Source: Geosiphon pyriformis (Eukaryota > Glomeromycota > Glomeromycetes > Archaeosporales > Geosiphonaceae). Taken from it: a stretch of 64,000 nucleotides of DNA. The notes under the pieces were generated by a model. That model ran no database searches, was not told the origin of the DNA, and saw only the letters and a program-made list of their open reading frames with translations. Positions 1 to 12,739 of the stretch are shown here, in pieces (the first letter of the stretch is position 1; every line of letters starts with the position of its first letter). The position numbers and the translations under genes are program-made. Location: positions 959,007-1,023,006 of the forward strand of contig JAAOMT010000591.1 of assembly GCA_016748015.1 (NCBI GenBank), read 5' to 3'.

Positions 1-57
1 GGGTAAATTAGAATCTAATCTTACAGGTTTCTCTTTTGCCCGAGTTTTTTGTTCCAT

Positions 58-2494
58 ATGGATAAAAATACCCTATCCCACTCCCATCAGAGCCGCGAAA
101 AGTTGAGGCCTTTTGTACACTACCACTGCGCGTGTCCAGACGTTTATGCCTCTGATCTTGATTATTCCCCATCTCCTAACGATCCTCCTTCAGTAAATTC
201 TCCTCGAATTCAACATTCCACTTTCTCTATAACCAAACTCTATTTTTGTGAAGATTGTCACCAAATACGTTGTCCACGTTGTGTTCAAGAAGAAATTGTT
301 TGCTATTACTGCCCGAATTGTTTGTTTGAAGTGCCCACTGCAAGTGTAAAGAGTGAACGAAATAGGTTGGATGTTGATGTAATAATTTCTACCGTTTTTT
401 TTCCAAATTCATTTATTAATTTTTGCTTTTCTTGTTATAGGTGTGCTCGTAACTGTTTCCAATGTCCTATTTGTCAAAACACTTTATCGGTTGTGGCTAG
501 CACTGAACCTCCATTAGCCTCACCCGTCACTTCAACCCCCCAACCAGTCGTTGCACAGACCGGTGGGGCACCTTTTTATTTGTTTTGCAGTGTCTGCCGT
601 TGGGATTCGCAAGAAATTGGAATGACCTTTGAGAAAGCAACTGGTCTCGCGCGTAAGCGAATCTCCATTAAATGACTTGATTTACATTCGATCTCTTGCA
701 TATTCTCACAATAGTAATTAAATATAGTGCAGCTTCAAAAAACCGAGGACGATCGAGCTGACGTTAAAGAATTTGATCATCTTAAAGAACATTTTGAGAA
801 ACATTTGCGTATGAATGCACCTTCAACTACTCTGCCTACCCAATTGCTCTCTATTCCGGGTATGAGCAGTTTTAGCAGTCGATATGGGGGCACTGGACTA
901 GCTCACGCCCAACAAAAGTCTGACGATGTTAATCCTTACGACGCTGTTGTCAATGTCAAAGATGATGAAAAATTATTGGATGACTTAATTCATTTGGATA
1001 ATGTCAACCTTAGTACGTACATCTATTTGGTCTCATGAAAGATTTCAATCTAAATTAACATACAATATAAGTAAATTATCTCCATGTTGGGTTTATTCAA
1101 GTTTCTACATTTTCTCAGAGAACAAATCAGCTCAGTGATCAGCCTTATAGAGTTGAGTGAGTATAATAGACCCCAGTTTATTTATAATATTTGTCCTGAT
1201 TCTTTCTAATTTTTCAAGTTAATTTAAAATTTAACTGTTGGTTTTATAATCGCCTCTCTAATAATATTTCTAATAGGAAGCTTCAACCCCAACGAATTCA
1301 TCTAAGGACGAAACGCGTCAAACGATGTCGATCATGTCGCCATATTCTTATAAAACCTGAGCAAAAAGCTCAAGCAACCAAATTCAAAATTAAGCTTGTA
1401 GCCTTGTAAGAACTTTTTAAAGCAGTGTTGCGTCATCGATTTTTAGCTCATTGAAATCATTTCGGCTGTACAACTTTAGGAATTATATACCAAAAATTAC
1501 TGTCGCAAAGTTACCACCATTAATACTACAGCAAACAGTACAAGTTGTTTTGAAGTTCTCAAATCCTCATCTCGACGACATTATTGTGTCCCTCTCTGCC
1601 AAAGAGGAAATTGAAGACTATGGAAAGGTGACAGATATTATTATAGTTAACTTAATTAGTTCTCCTTTGACTCATGTTTGATTTGCGTATAGGTCAAATT
1701 ACTTGCCACCAATTTCAATATAGGCCCATATAATGAATTATTGGAATATGATGATGAGGAATTTAGCACCGAGAAACTCACTTCAAGATCACGGCCAGCA
1801 TCAAGAGCATCTTTTGTCAGCAAGCCTGACCCTGGTATTGTAGAGAAAAAAGGAAATTATACAAGCGTAATTGTAGAAATCACACCATTGAAGGAGACAG
1901 ATGAATTTAAGGTGAATCTATTGAGGATTTGAAGTTGCTGATTCTTAATCGTTTTGAATCAATTGCTAAAACTTTTGGTTTCCTGACTTTTAGTTCCCCC
2001 TTCTAGTAACACATACTAGAAAGGTACTAGATACTGATAATGTTGAAACTAGCGAGCCTCAACCTCGGATTGTCTCAAATGCAGAATCAACTGTGGATAA
2101 AATTACAAAAAATGATGATGATATTAACAATTTCGAAACCTCAACGATTGGCATCAATCCAGCACTTGCTGAATCCGAACCTCCGTTTAAAAGGCTTCAT
2201 TTTTGGACAGTTATTGGCCTTGGAACTGTTTTGAAAGAGCCCTTAACACCAACGCCTGTTTCGAATAAATCTTCCCAGTTAACTGTAGTTTCAGATAAGT
2301 CTTCGACGACTGATAAACCGATCTCGTCTACGGCAAAACCCACCTCATCTAGGACCGCATCTTCTATAAAAAGTGCTTCATCCTCAAAAGTTAGCACATC
2401 TTCCTCAAATAATAAATCTGGCGGCGCTACTCCCTCTCTACAAACTGCAAAGCCTCTCAAAAAATCCACTACAGTTCATAATAAAAATCTATAG
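58..2494 (+). CDS. DCTN4: Dynactin subunit 4 (p62), 8 exons
   Basis: This gene encodes the p62 subunit of the dynactin pointed-end complex, which links dynein to cargo and the cortex. Exons by hand: 58-365, 441-652, 728-1016, 1121-1156, 1277-1405, 1480-1627, 1693-1911, 1994-2494. They join in frame into 613 aa. The N-terminus has the family's cysteine pairs (LYFCEDCHQIRCPRC, then YYCPNC, CARNCFQCPIC), which form the p62 zinc-binding module. Exon 5 carries the second cysteine set (KRCRSCRHIL) and exons 5-6 give the conserved stretch KIKLVALNYIPKITV. The last ~100 residues are a Ser/Thr/Lys-rich tail without obvious domain, longer than I expect for animal p62. The start at 58 is the first ATG of the frame. 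An alternative upstream exon before the window edge cannot be excluded. Confidence 0.88.
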
Positions 2495-3102
2495 TATTTC
2501 ATTGAGAATGGTCGAAATCGTCATCACACAAATTTATTTACTCTAATAATGTAAAAAAAGGGTTGTCCAGCATATTAGAAAATAGTTCCAGAACTTTGAA
2601 CCTTGGAAAACTGTTAACCAAACCCCGATATGAAAATCAACGTTGGGTGACTTCGAAAATTGCATTATTTTGAAATTCAATAGGGTCCCTGAGGTAAGCA
2701 ATTTAAGTGCCTTCTCATATATTATTTAATCTTCATATAAATCTATATTATGGCGCAAATTTAACGTTGCTACATAGGTTAGGTTTTTTCTGAACATGGG
2801 TAAAGCCTTATTCATTGAGAGAAAATTAGGTATGAGGAACAATAAATTTTTGGTAATAAAATAATTACAAAAGCATATAGCTTATTTTTGTCAGATTTCT
2901 TCGAAGTACGAGAAAAACCATAAAGATTTCCACCCTGCAGGCTTTCAAATAGAGTTTGATGATAAATAAATAAGCACTAATATTTAATACATGTCAACTT
3001 TTGTTGTAAGGATGATCGTTACGTATGTATACGCGTGTCATCTTGTTAGGCTTATAACTAGATCCATAATAAATAATGTGTCTTTAGACCCGAGTCTTTA
3101 CA
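2495..3102. other. Intergenic region between DCTN4 and GON7-like gene
   Basis: About 600 bp of moderately AT-rich sequence. I see no convincing coding exon here. The small plus-strand frame beginning near 2991 overlaps the GON7-like start in another frame and has no recognisable content. The 3' part presumably holds the GON7-like promoter. Confidence 0.5.
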
Positions 3103-3426
3103 ATGGCAACTCCAGAATCAACCACATTGATCGCACTCTCTGCCAAATATACACGCCAAGGAACCTCAATCAAAAGTTTTGAATATCCTCTTCCTACTCC
3201 TAGCACCGTTAGCAACACTACTATATCACCGATAGCAACAACGACAAAAGAAATTCAACTCAAGTCAAAGAACTCTTTGAAGGCACTCACAAATGCCTTA
3301 ATAGTACTACAAAAGGATCTCAATGAGTATTTAACTGCTGAAATGGAAGCTAGCGGTATAGAAGAAAGTGAAGTTTTTGAAGAAGAGGAAAAGGAAGAAG
3401 AGGATTTCCAATTCAAGTCGGATTAA
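3103..3426 (+). CDS. GON7-like subunit of the KEOPS/EKC complex (putative)
   Basis: Single-exon frame of 107 aa. Its layout matches fungal Gon7, the small subunit of the KEOPS/EKC complex that makes t6A in tRNA and contacts Pcc1. It has a polar N-terminus with Ser/Thr/Pro, a central helix ending in LQKDLNEYLTAEME (compare LQDDINEFLT in yeast Gon7, from memory) and a strongly acidic tail (EEEEKEEED). The length is typical of Gon7 (about 100-125 aa). Gon7 is short and fast-evolving, so the call rests mainly on the LQxDxNxxLTxxM motif and overall layout. No intron is needed. A LINE-tail-like sequence begins about 60 bp after the stop codon. Confidence 0.6.
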   Translation: MATPESTTLIALSAKYTRQGTSIKSFEYPLPTPSTVSNTTISPIATTTKEIQLKSKNSLKALTNALIVLQKDLNEYLTAEMEASGIEESEVFEEEEKEEEDFQFKSD

Positions 3427-3483
3427 CAGAATGAATCCAATCGCGATCAGTTTTGGAGATACAAATTAATCTATTGAAATGAT

Positions 3484-3545
3484 TTCGGGTGTGTGGTCAT
3501 GTGTAAAAAGCACATGATCTACACCTATGCTATTTTTACAATGTT
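3484..3545 (+). repeat. Solo LINE 3'-tail-like sequence
   Basis: The sequence resembles the 3' tail behind the ORF1 element at 48306-48370. It shares a run of the form TGGTCATGTGTAAAAAGCAC, whose CATGTG and CACATG halves form a perfect 6-bp stem, followed by ATGATCTACACCTATG. I read it as the stub of a heavily 5'-truncated LINE in the 3' flank of the GON7-like gene. Confidence 0.45.
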
Positions 3546-6340
3546 ATTTACTAATATAATAATATACATAATAAACATGGCATATACTTTCTTATATGTA
3601 ATTAACTACTTAAATCAATTAAATAACACTATATAATATTAAAAAAAATTTTAAACAAAAATGTAAAAAACAGTATTAGCTTTTTAAATTTTAAAAACTT
3701 AATTAATAATAATTAATAATTATAATTTAAATATTTCTGAAAAAGTGTAATTCAATTACTATTTAATACAATATAATTGAAAAATACTTTAATTTAATAT
3801 ATAATTTATATGTTTTTTAATATAATTAATTACTTAAACCAATTAAGATTGAATTTACCAAAAAAAATTTATTTAAAAATACTATTTTTTGCATAATTAC
3901 AACCAAATTATTATTAAGAACAAAATTAGTTAATTATATTTTTTTTATGTTTTATGAATGCAGCCCAGTTATTATTTAGTATATAAATTATATAATAATT
4001 TTATTTGCATTAAATTTAATAATAAAAATTTACAGTTTTTAAAATTTTATTATTTTAACAAAATATTTTATATTAAATATATTATTATTTATATTTATTT
4101 TAAGAATTATAATTTTTTACTTAAATTATTAATAATTTTATTAAAAATACCAATATTTTTTTTAATTATAAATATATATTTTTATTTTAATATTAAAAAA
4201 AAACTACATATTAATTTAATAATTAAAACAATCAAAATATTAATAACTTAATTAACAAAATAAGTTTAATTAAAATAAATTTTAAAAAAGCCAATTTAAA
4301 ATTAATTATATAAATAAAATAATTTATAAAAATTTTAAAATCAATTACAAATTTATTAATTTTAAAAAAAACATTATATAATTTAAAATTTAAACTTTAA
4401 AATTAAAAACAATATTAACAATTAAAAATTTTCTATTAAATATAATTTTTTTTAAAATAATAATTTTAATAATTATAGTATTTAAGTTTTTATAAAAACT
4501 AAAAATAATAATAATATATTTTAACTATTAAGCAAAATTAAAGAATAAAAAAAAATATTTATATATTTAAAAAACCAGTTTATTATTTTTAAAAACAATA
4601 TAATTAAATAAAAAATTTACCAATTTAATTTTAAATAGTATTTTTAAAAAACAAAAAAAAATAATAATTTAGTTTTTATTTAATTAACTTAATTTTTAAG
4701 ATTAATTAATTTATTTTGATAAAATATTATGATTTTTAATATTTGTTTTATGTAATATTAATCTTTAAAATTTTTGTTGTATTTAAAGATTTTAATAATT
4801 TATTTATGTAAAGTTTTTTTTTATAAAAATAAAAATATTAAATTTTAATATAAGTTATTATTAATAGTTTTTTAATTGTGTTATGTAAATTATTTTTGAC
4901 TATAATCAATAATTAATAAAATCAATTATTTTTTTTTTTTGTTTTTTTAATAAACTATAATTTATTATAAAATTAATTTTTTAAAATTTTTTTTTTATTA
5001 AACTATTATAATATCAATTTATTTTGTTATAATATTTAAATTATTAAGTTGTTTTTATATTATTTTAACTATTCTTAAATTATTTACAAATTTTTTTAAA
5101 AAAATATTTTATTAATTATTATAATTAAAAATAATTGGTTCAAATTATTAAGTTTTTAAAAATATTATGCTATCTATACTTGGCTTAAAATAAAGAAAGC
5201 AAATAAAATTTTAATAATAAAAACAAGAAGTTTAACTTATAAATTTTAAAGTTTTTAAAAATAATTTATAGTAAAATTATAAAATTAATTTCATTATAAA
5301 AAATTTTTTTAAATTAAAATTATTTATATATATACATATTTTTTGTTTTATAAAAATAAATTCTAAACTTTTATTACTTTTACTATTTTTTATATTTTGT
5401 TATTATTAATTATAAATTGTTATTTTTGCTATTTTATACTATTTAATATATTATTAATTATTTTATAATATTTTTTATTATTATATATTATTTTATATTA
5501 CTATGTATTATTATTTGTTAATTATATTTTTTTTTATAATTAAATTAGTTTATTATTTAAATAATATTGTATATAAAAATATAACTTATTTAACTTTTAA
5601 AATTATAAAAAATTAACCAGAATTTAACATATTAAACAACTTAATTATATATTAATTAAAGCCAATTTTAATAAACTTATTATTATTAATATTTAAATAA
5701 ATTTTTTTTTGTTTATAATTAAATTCAAATTAAATATTATATTTATTATAACTATTATAAAATTATTGTAAATATTAAAAAATTAAATAAAACTAATATT
5801 TTATTTTTTATATATTTTAAAAAAATGTTTTTTTAGCTTTTTTGGTTATTTAAGCAGATATATAAAAAATAGCGAAAAATAAGTTTATTATTATTTTGTT
5901 ATTAAAAACTTTAAAATTTTTTATAAATAATTAAAATTAATTTTAGTTAATTATTTAAAAAAATTTTTAAATATAAAAAACTTTTATTTAAAGCCAAAAA
6001 TAGTGTTTTAATAATAGATAAAAATTATTTTTTAAAACCAAAAAAAATAATTAAACAATTAAAAAAAAAAAATTTATTTTTAAGTATTTTATTTAAATTA
6101 TATACATTTTTGCTTTTAATTACAGTTTAAATTATGCAATATACCAAAAAAATACTTTAATTACACAGCAAATATGTTTTAAACTTAATAAAAAACAATT
6201 ATAAATACATAATGCTTATTTTGAACCAAATAATCAATATAAATTAATAGTATTTTCATTAATTATTTTTATAAAAATTATAAAAAAATGCATTAAATTT
6301 TATTAAAAAGTGAAAAATGACTATTAAAAAAACTTTTGAT
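3541..6340 (-). repeat. AT desert with nested, decayed minus-strand LINE 3' ends
   Basis: This stretch is nearly pure A/T. At 3541-3640, about 3780-3850 and about 3940-4020 it keeps the skeleton of the LINE tail seen at 54776 and 61693, with most C/G replaced by T/A. The clearest copy is near 3940: a T-run, then a block resembling the tail start (AATGAGTG-like), then TATTTAGTATATA where the younger tail has TATTTAGTACATA. The long frames inside (for example 3958-4251) encode only Phe/Ile/Asn/Lys/Tyr-rich strings and are not genes. I can identify little of the body between 4300 and 6340. Confidence 0.45.
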
Positions 6341-6384
6341 TGAATTCAAAAAATGCAAAAACAATAACAATAACACTTTTTGTT

Positions 6385-6760
6385 GTATATATTAAGCAAT
6401 TTTTTTAGAGCCAGATTTTTTTACACAAAAAAGTACAATTGCAGAAGTAATTGAAAAAGCAAAATATAAATATATTTTTTATTTTAAATTTCATTGAGAA
6501 ATATTGAAAGCAGCCAAATATTATGTTAAAGAAAATTGTGATTATTTATAAACAGAATTGCAACAAATTGTACTTTAAAGTTTCGAATCTGTGTTTTTCA
6601 ATTACAATTAAAAGATTTGCTAGAAAAACTTGGTTATATAGAAAAGGAATTTGTGATAAAACTTACAGAATATGCAGTTAAAAAATACAAGTCTCAGAAG
6701 AATTCCAGATAGTATTTTAAAAGAATTAAATCAAGTTTATATTGAATAAATATATAATTT
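6385..6760 (+). pseudogene. Relic of a DDE (Tc1/mariner-like) transposase, C-terminal part
   Basis: Reading the plus strand across many stops and one or two frame changes gives PDFFTQKSTIAEVIEKAKYK, then a KFH block, KAAKYYVKENCDY, and finally KYKSQKNSR / RRIPDSILKELN. These match the order of conserved blocks near the C-terminus of fungal DDE transposases: PDFxxQKSxIxEExE, FHCExNxIE, KxYxRExCDYT, and a terminal YKSHRRIPD. The expected FHC Cys reads as TGA and other stops replace likely Gln/Arg codons. The copy is dead. Just downstream (about 6791-6850) lie short palindromes that could be remains of its terminal repeat. Confidence 0.65.
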
Positions 6761-6940
6761 TATTTTAGTTAATAAAATCGTTTTATATACAATTCCAAAT
6801 TTCGGAATGATCATCAAAATATGATCATAATTATAAAATAAAATTATATTCATTTATTAATTATAAATATTTGGTATTACTACTTAATTTACCCAATAGT
6901 ATCAAATATAATCTAGAAAAAATAAAAGTTTATTTAATTT

Positions 6941-7250
6941 AATTGCCTCGTGTGCGGGTAAACTCGCTTTTTGGTTAATGTTCAATTAACTTCTACCGGA
7001 TTTATCAATATGGTAGGTTACTATTGAATAGAGTAGTCAGACCATCGGATAATCATGATCGGTGACTTTCGAAACTCTAAAATAGAGATTATCAGAAATT
7101 TCTCCGCATAATATAAATATCACATTCTGCTACTTCAGGACTTGACCTTTGACGTTCTATTGACTTAGATACCGCTTATAGATCGTATAAATAGGTTGGA
7201 TTTTCCCTCGTGTAAATAAACAGATTGGCTTCACAAGCAGCATTTGAGCT
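6941..7250. promoter_or_regulatory. Upstream region of the MAP kinase gene
   Basis: Base composition returns abruptly from AT desert to mixed sequence at about 6945. The 300 bp before the kinase ATG contain no coding exon I can support and presumably hold its promoter. I see no motif I would name. Confidence 0.4.
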
Positions 7251-9577
<2,327 letters not shown>

Positions 9578-10252
9578 ATTAGACAGAATTAATCCAAGAC
9601 GAGACACAACCTTTTCGCTCTTTAATATCATGTAAATTTTGGGTTAAAATAATTGATAATACCTTATTTATTTATTATAGGTGCTCAAGAAATACAAATG
9701 TGAATTTTCCAGACGAAATTAGTTTTACATTTTTGGATGTATTTATAATTAATTACAAAAAAGCTATTCAATATTCCCATGGCAATTTTATCGTGCTCTT
9801 CTTAGCCAAATAATTCATTAAGGAATTATTTGCCACCTGGTCGCCACGGTGAGGCGAGAGCAATTAAGACCAGGCCCATGGGCGAATCCGACGGGAGGCA
9901 AGAGAACCCAGGTTGAGAATGGAGTGAAAATGTACGAGGAAATTAGCTAGCCAAAGAAACCATCGAACCACTGGACAGATGCGAGTTTGGGCAATGCACC
10001 GAGAAAGTTATTAACGTCAAGACTATTAAGTTGAACAAGGCGCTTTCCCACACCTGATACTCCATTACAGTTAATAGGCTGAATCATGGTGTCGCTAAGG
10101 TGGGGTATGGGGGACTCGAATCCTCGTCAAAGTCTTAGGAGTTGGGAGAGTCCTAACTCAGGGTCTGCAATTAAAACTGAAAGATCTGATCGTACGCAGC
10201 ATTCGCGTTTCGTGTACTGTAACGTTTCTAAAAGAAAATAAAATCAATATCC
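9578..10252. other. Gene-less GC-richer block with hairpin-forming sequences
   Basis: Downstream of the kinase, from about 9780, the sequence is clearly GC-richer than the surrounding intergenic DNA but has no supported coding exon. It contains the palindrome GCCCATGGGC near 9875, the inverted pair CCTGGTC/GACCAGG about 30 bp apart (9836-9877), and TTAGGA/TCCTAA flanking a 10-bp loop near 10136-10157. A structured RNA is possible. I could not match it to tRNA, U snRNA, SRP or RNase P signatures. Confidence 0.35.
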
Positions 10253-10855
10253 TACACGCAGGTAACTGAACATGGAGAAATGCCCTGTAATTGCAGGGGC
10301 ATGCCCTTGATTTCAAGGTAGGAAGTCTTCAATTTGTGAGGTGTCCCGCCTCACCAACCGCTTTGGAATATTTGCAATTCTTCCATAAACTGATCGAGGA
10401 CCGCTCCGAACCCAAAGACAAGAATATAAAGTGGGTTAAATAATGAAAAAATTAGGCATTTACAATCATTTCAGAAGGCAATTTCTTACCAAAACAAACC
10501 AAAGGATTTTGTAGGGAGGAAATTCAAAAACCGAGAAATGACAGTGAGTATCCGAACAATTGGGGAAAATACAAAACATTTATACTGCCCTTAACATCTA
10601 ATCGAATGGAAGGTAAAGCTGAAAATTTAAAAGGATATTCCGTGGCTCTCTTTACCGTCACACCTACTCGCAGTTGTCTTGGGCCGTAAAACACTTGGAC
10701 CGATTCCGAGCAAGCTTCCAACATTTTCAAGACTAAAAAGCAAAAAGTCAAACCCGGGCGAACCACAGGTAGAAGAAAACTGTCGCATTTGGTATAAGGT
10801 GTCTAAAGCTCAAGGGGCAAAAGGATGAATAAATGGGGATGAAAAAGCCACGGAA
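10253..10855. repeat. 603-bp direct repeat, copy 1 (left of gap)
   Basis: This segment is repeated with identical length, and as far as I can read identical sequence, at 10876-11478, on the other side of a 20-N gap. It contains the hairpin CCCTGTAATTGCAGGG and the GTGAGG/CCTCAC inverted pair. The 80-aa minus-strand frame inside it appears in both copies; I cannot assign a function to it. Confidence 0.9.
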
Positions 10856-10875
10856 NNNNNNNNNNNNNNNNNNNN
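10856..10875. other. Assembly gap (20 N)
   Basis: A run of exactly 20 Ns, which looks like a scaffolding placeholder rather than a measured gap. Both flanks end or begin at the edges of the 603-bp duplication. Confidence 0.98.
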
Positions 10876-11478
10876 TACACGCAGGTAACTGAACATGGAG
10901 AAATGCCCTGTAATTGCAGGGGCATGCCCTTGATTTCAAGGTAGGAAGTCTTCAATTTGTGAGGTGTCCCGCCTCACCAACCGCTTTGGAATATTTGCAA
11001 TTCTTCCATAAACTGATCGAGGACCGCTCCGAACCCAAAGACAAGAATATAAAGTGGGTTAAATAATGAAAAAATTAGGCATTTACAATCATTTCAGAAG
11101 GCAATTTCTTACCAAAACAAACCAAAGGATTTTGTAGGGAGGAAATTCAAAAACCGAGAAATGACAGTGAGTATCCGAACAATTGGGGAAAATACAAAAC
11201 ATTTATACTGCCCTTAACATCTAATCGAATGGAAGGTAAAGCTGAAAATTTAAAAGGATATTCCGTGGCTCTCTTTACCGTCACACCTACTCGCAGTTGT
11301 CTTGGGCCGTAAAACACTTGGACCGATTCCGAGCAAGCTTCCAACATTTTCAAGACTAAAAAGCAAAAAGTCAAACCCGGGCGAACCACAGGTAGAAGAA
11401 AACTGTCGCATTTGGTATAAGGTGTCTAAAGCTCAAGGGGCAAAAGGATGAATAAATGGGGATGAAAAAGCCACGGAA
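10876..11478. repeat. 603-bp direct repeat, copy 2 (right of gap)
   Basis: Second copy of 10253-10855. Equal length, apparent sequence identity and placement exactly at the gap make an unmerged contig overlap the simplest reading. A recent tandem duplication is the alternative. Confidence 0.9.
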
Positions 11479-11928
11479 TACCAAAGCTCATAGGAAATGT
11501 ATGGATTAATATTCTGTAGAGGAAGAGGTTTACAACAAAGGAAAAGTAACATAAAAGTATAACCTGAAAACTTTGAAAATAGGTGATTGAAACTGGGTAA
11601 AGAACATAAGTATATTTTACCATGAAAAAGAGAAAAAAGGATTGAACTAAAGTGAAAGGAAATAACCTATCTTCATGTTTTAAAGACGAGATTGGGTTGA
11701 TTCAAAGGATTCTTATATATTGTTAGGGGGATCGACAATCAAAAACAAAAACAAAAAAACGGTGCGACGCGTCGAGGCGCGTCGTTGCGAATGATCTTAT
11801 TTTCTAAAGGATTTGATTGTTATTGATAGCGATCAGACTATTTATGCCAAAAACTATTATGTTATTGGTCCAAAATTTTAGTTTTTTCTGAAGCCCAACT
11901 AATTATTACTCATATCATAATAGCCCCA
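11479..11928. other. Intergenic region upstream of TSR2
   Basis: I see no coding exon. An A-rich tract near 11745 is followed by a GC-rich element at 11764-11784 that contains an ACGCGT core (listed separately). The rest looks like ordinary promoter sequence. Confidence 0.4.
11764..11784. promoter_or_regulatory. MCB-like element (ACGCGT) in the TSR2 promoter
   Basis: GCGACGCGTCG contains the palindromic core ACGCGT, the binding sequence of fungal MBF (Mbp1/Swi6-type) factors. A second CGCGTCG half follows within 10 bp. The pair lies about 145-165 bp before the TSR2 start codon in otherwise AT-rich DNA. Binding is inferred from the motif only. Confidence 0.4.
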
Positions 11929-12667
11929 ATGTCTTCATCTACCGATACAAGACCGAATTTTCCCTCCGAATCGCTTGCACACTTTTCGAATGGGGTAGCC
12001 CTTCTATTACATTCCTGGACTGCCTTAAAACTGGCGGTTGATGGTCAATGGGGTGGCGTTGATTCCGAGGATAAGCGGGGGTGGCTGGCTGGTGTGGTGG
12101 TAGAGCAGTTTGAGAAAAGTGAGAATTTTTCAATGTTCATTTGGATATAGACATACGTAGAGTTTAAAAAATACCATATTAATTCACGATCTCACACAAA
12201 TAGATGGAAAAGATACTTATCCGGAGGATATTGAATCAGTTCTTATCCTGGTGATGACAGAAGAATTCAATACCCTGCTCGAAGATGATTCAGCATATCA
12301 GGTAAAAAGGAAAATCAATTTATTGTTAGATATTCTCATCACTTATCCGTTTGTCCACATCTTGCAGTTATCCCAAGATTTAGTAAACTTGTATCAAGAC
12401 TGCGTGGAAGGCAACTATGTTACAGTCGCCATGTTACAGGAAAGGCATCAAAGATTTATGAATCAGATTTCCACTTCAAATAAAGCTAAGATTGATAATG
12501 ACAATGATAGTAGTGATGGGAACAGTAACGAGGAGAGTGACCAAGATGAATCAATGTATACTGGGTCAAGTGAAATGGAGGGGAATAGTACAAATAACCT
12601 TTGTGATTCACAACCGCCTATTGTAGACGAAGAGGGATTTCAATTGGTAAAGCGACATCGGCGATAA
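11929..12667 (+). CDS. TSR2: Pre-rRNA-processing protein TSR2, 3 exons
   Basis: Exons 11929-12118, 12204-12301 and 12368-12667 join in frame to 195 aa. TSR2 is the chaperone that escorts ribosomal protein eS26 (Rps26) to the nascent 40S subunit. The family signatures are present: WTALKLAVDGQWGG (about 31-44), where the WGG turn is diagnostic, and MTEEFNTLLEDDSAYQ followed by LVNLYQDCVEGNY. The C-terminus is a Ser/Asp/Glu-rich linker ending in the conserved VDEEGFQLVKR stretch typical of the family. Its length is normal for TSR2. Confidence 0.88.
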
Positions 12668-12739
12668 CCTTGATGGCTGACCTACATTATCCTAATCCAC
12701 CTGTGTCTATTATCGCCCTCTATAAAAGACTTCAGTTGT

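Noticed and set aside
3958-4251. 97-aa open frame in the AT desert.
   Set aside because: Composition is almost only Ile/Leu/Phe/Tyr/Asn/Lys from A/T codons; it overlaps decayed LINE sequence.
10100-10150. GACTCGAATCC resembles a tRNA T-loop (minus strand GGATTCGAGTCC).
   Set aside because: The T-stem does not pair properly and no acceptor, D-arm or anticodon arm fits at the right spacing.
10524-10766. 80-aa minus-strand frame, duplicated at 11147-11389.
   Set aside because: No recognisable family, no flanking exons, and the duplication is best explained by assembly; kept only inside the repeat description.
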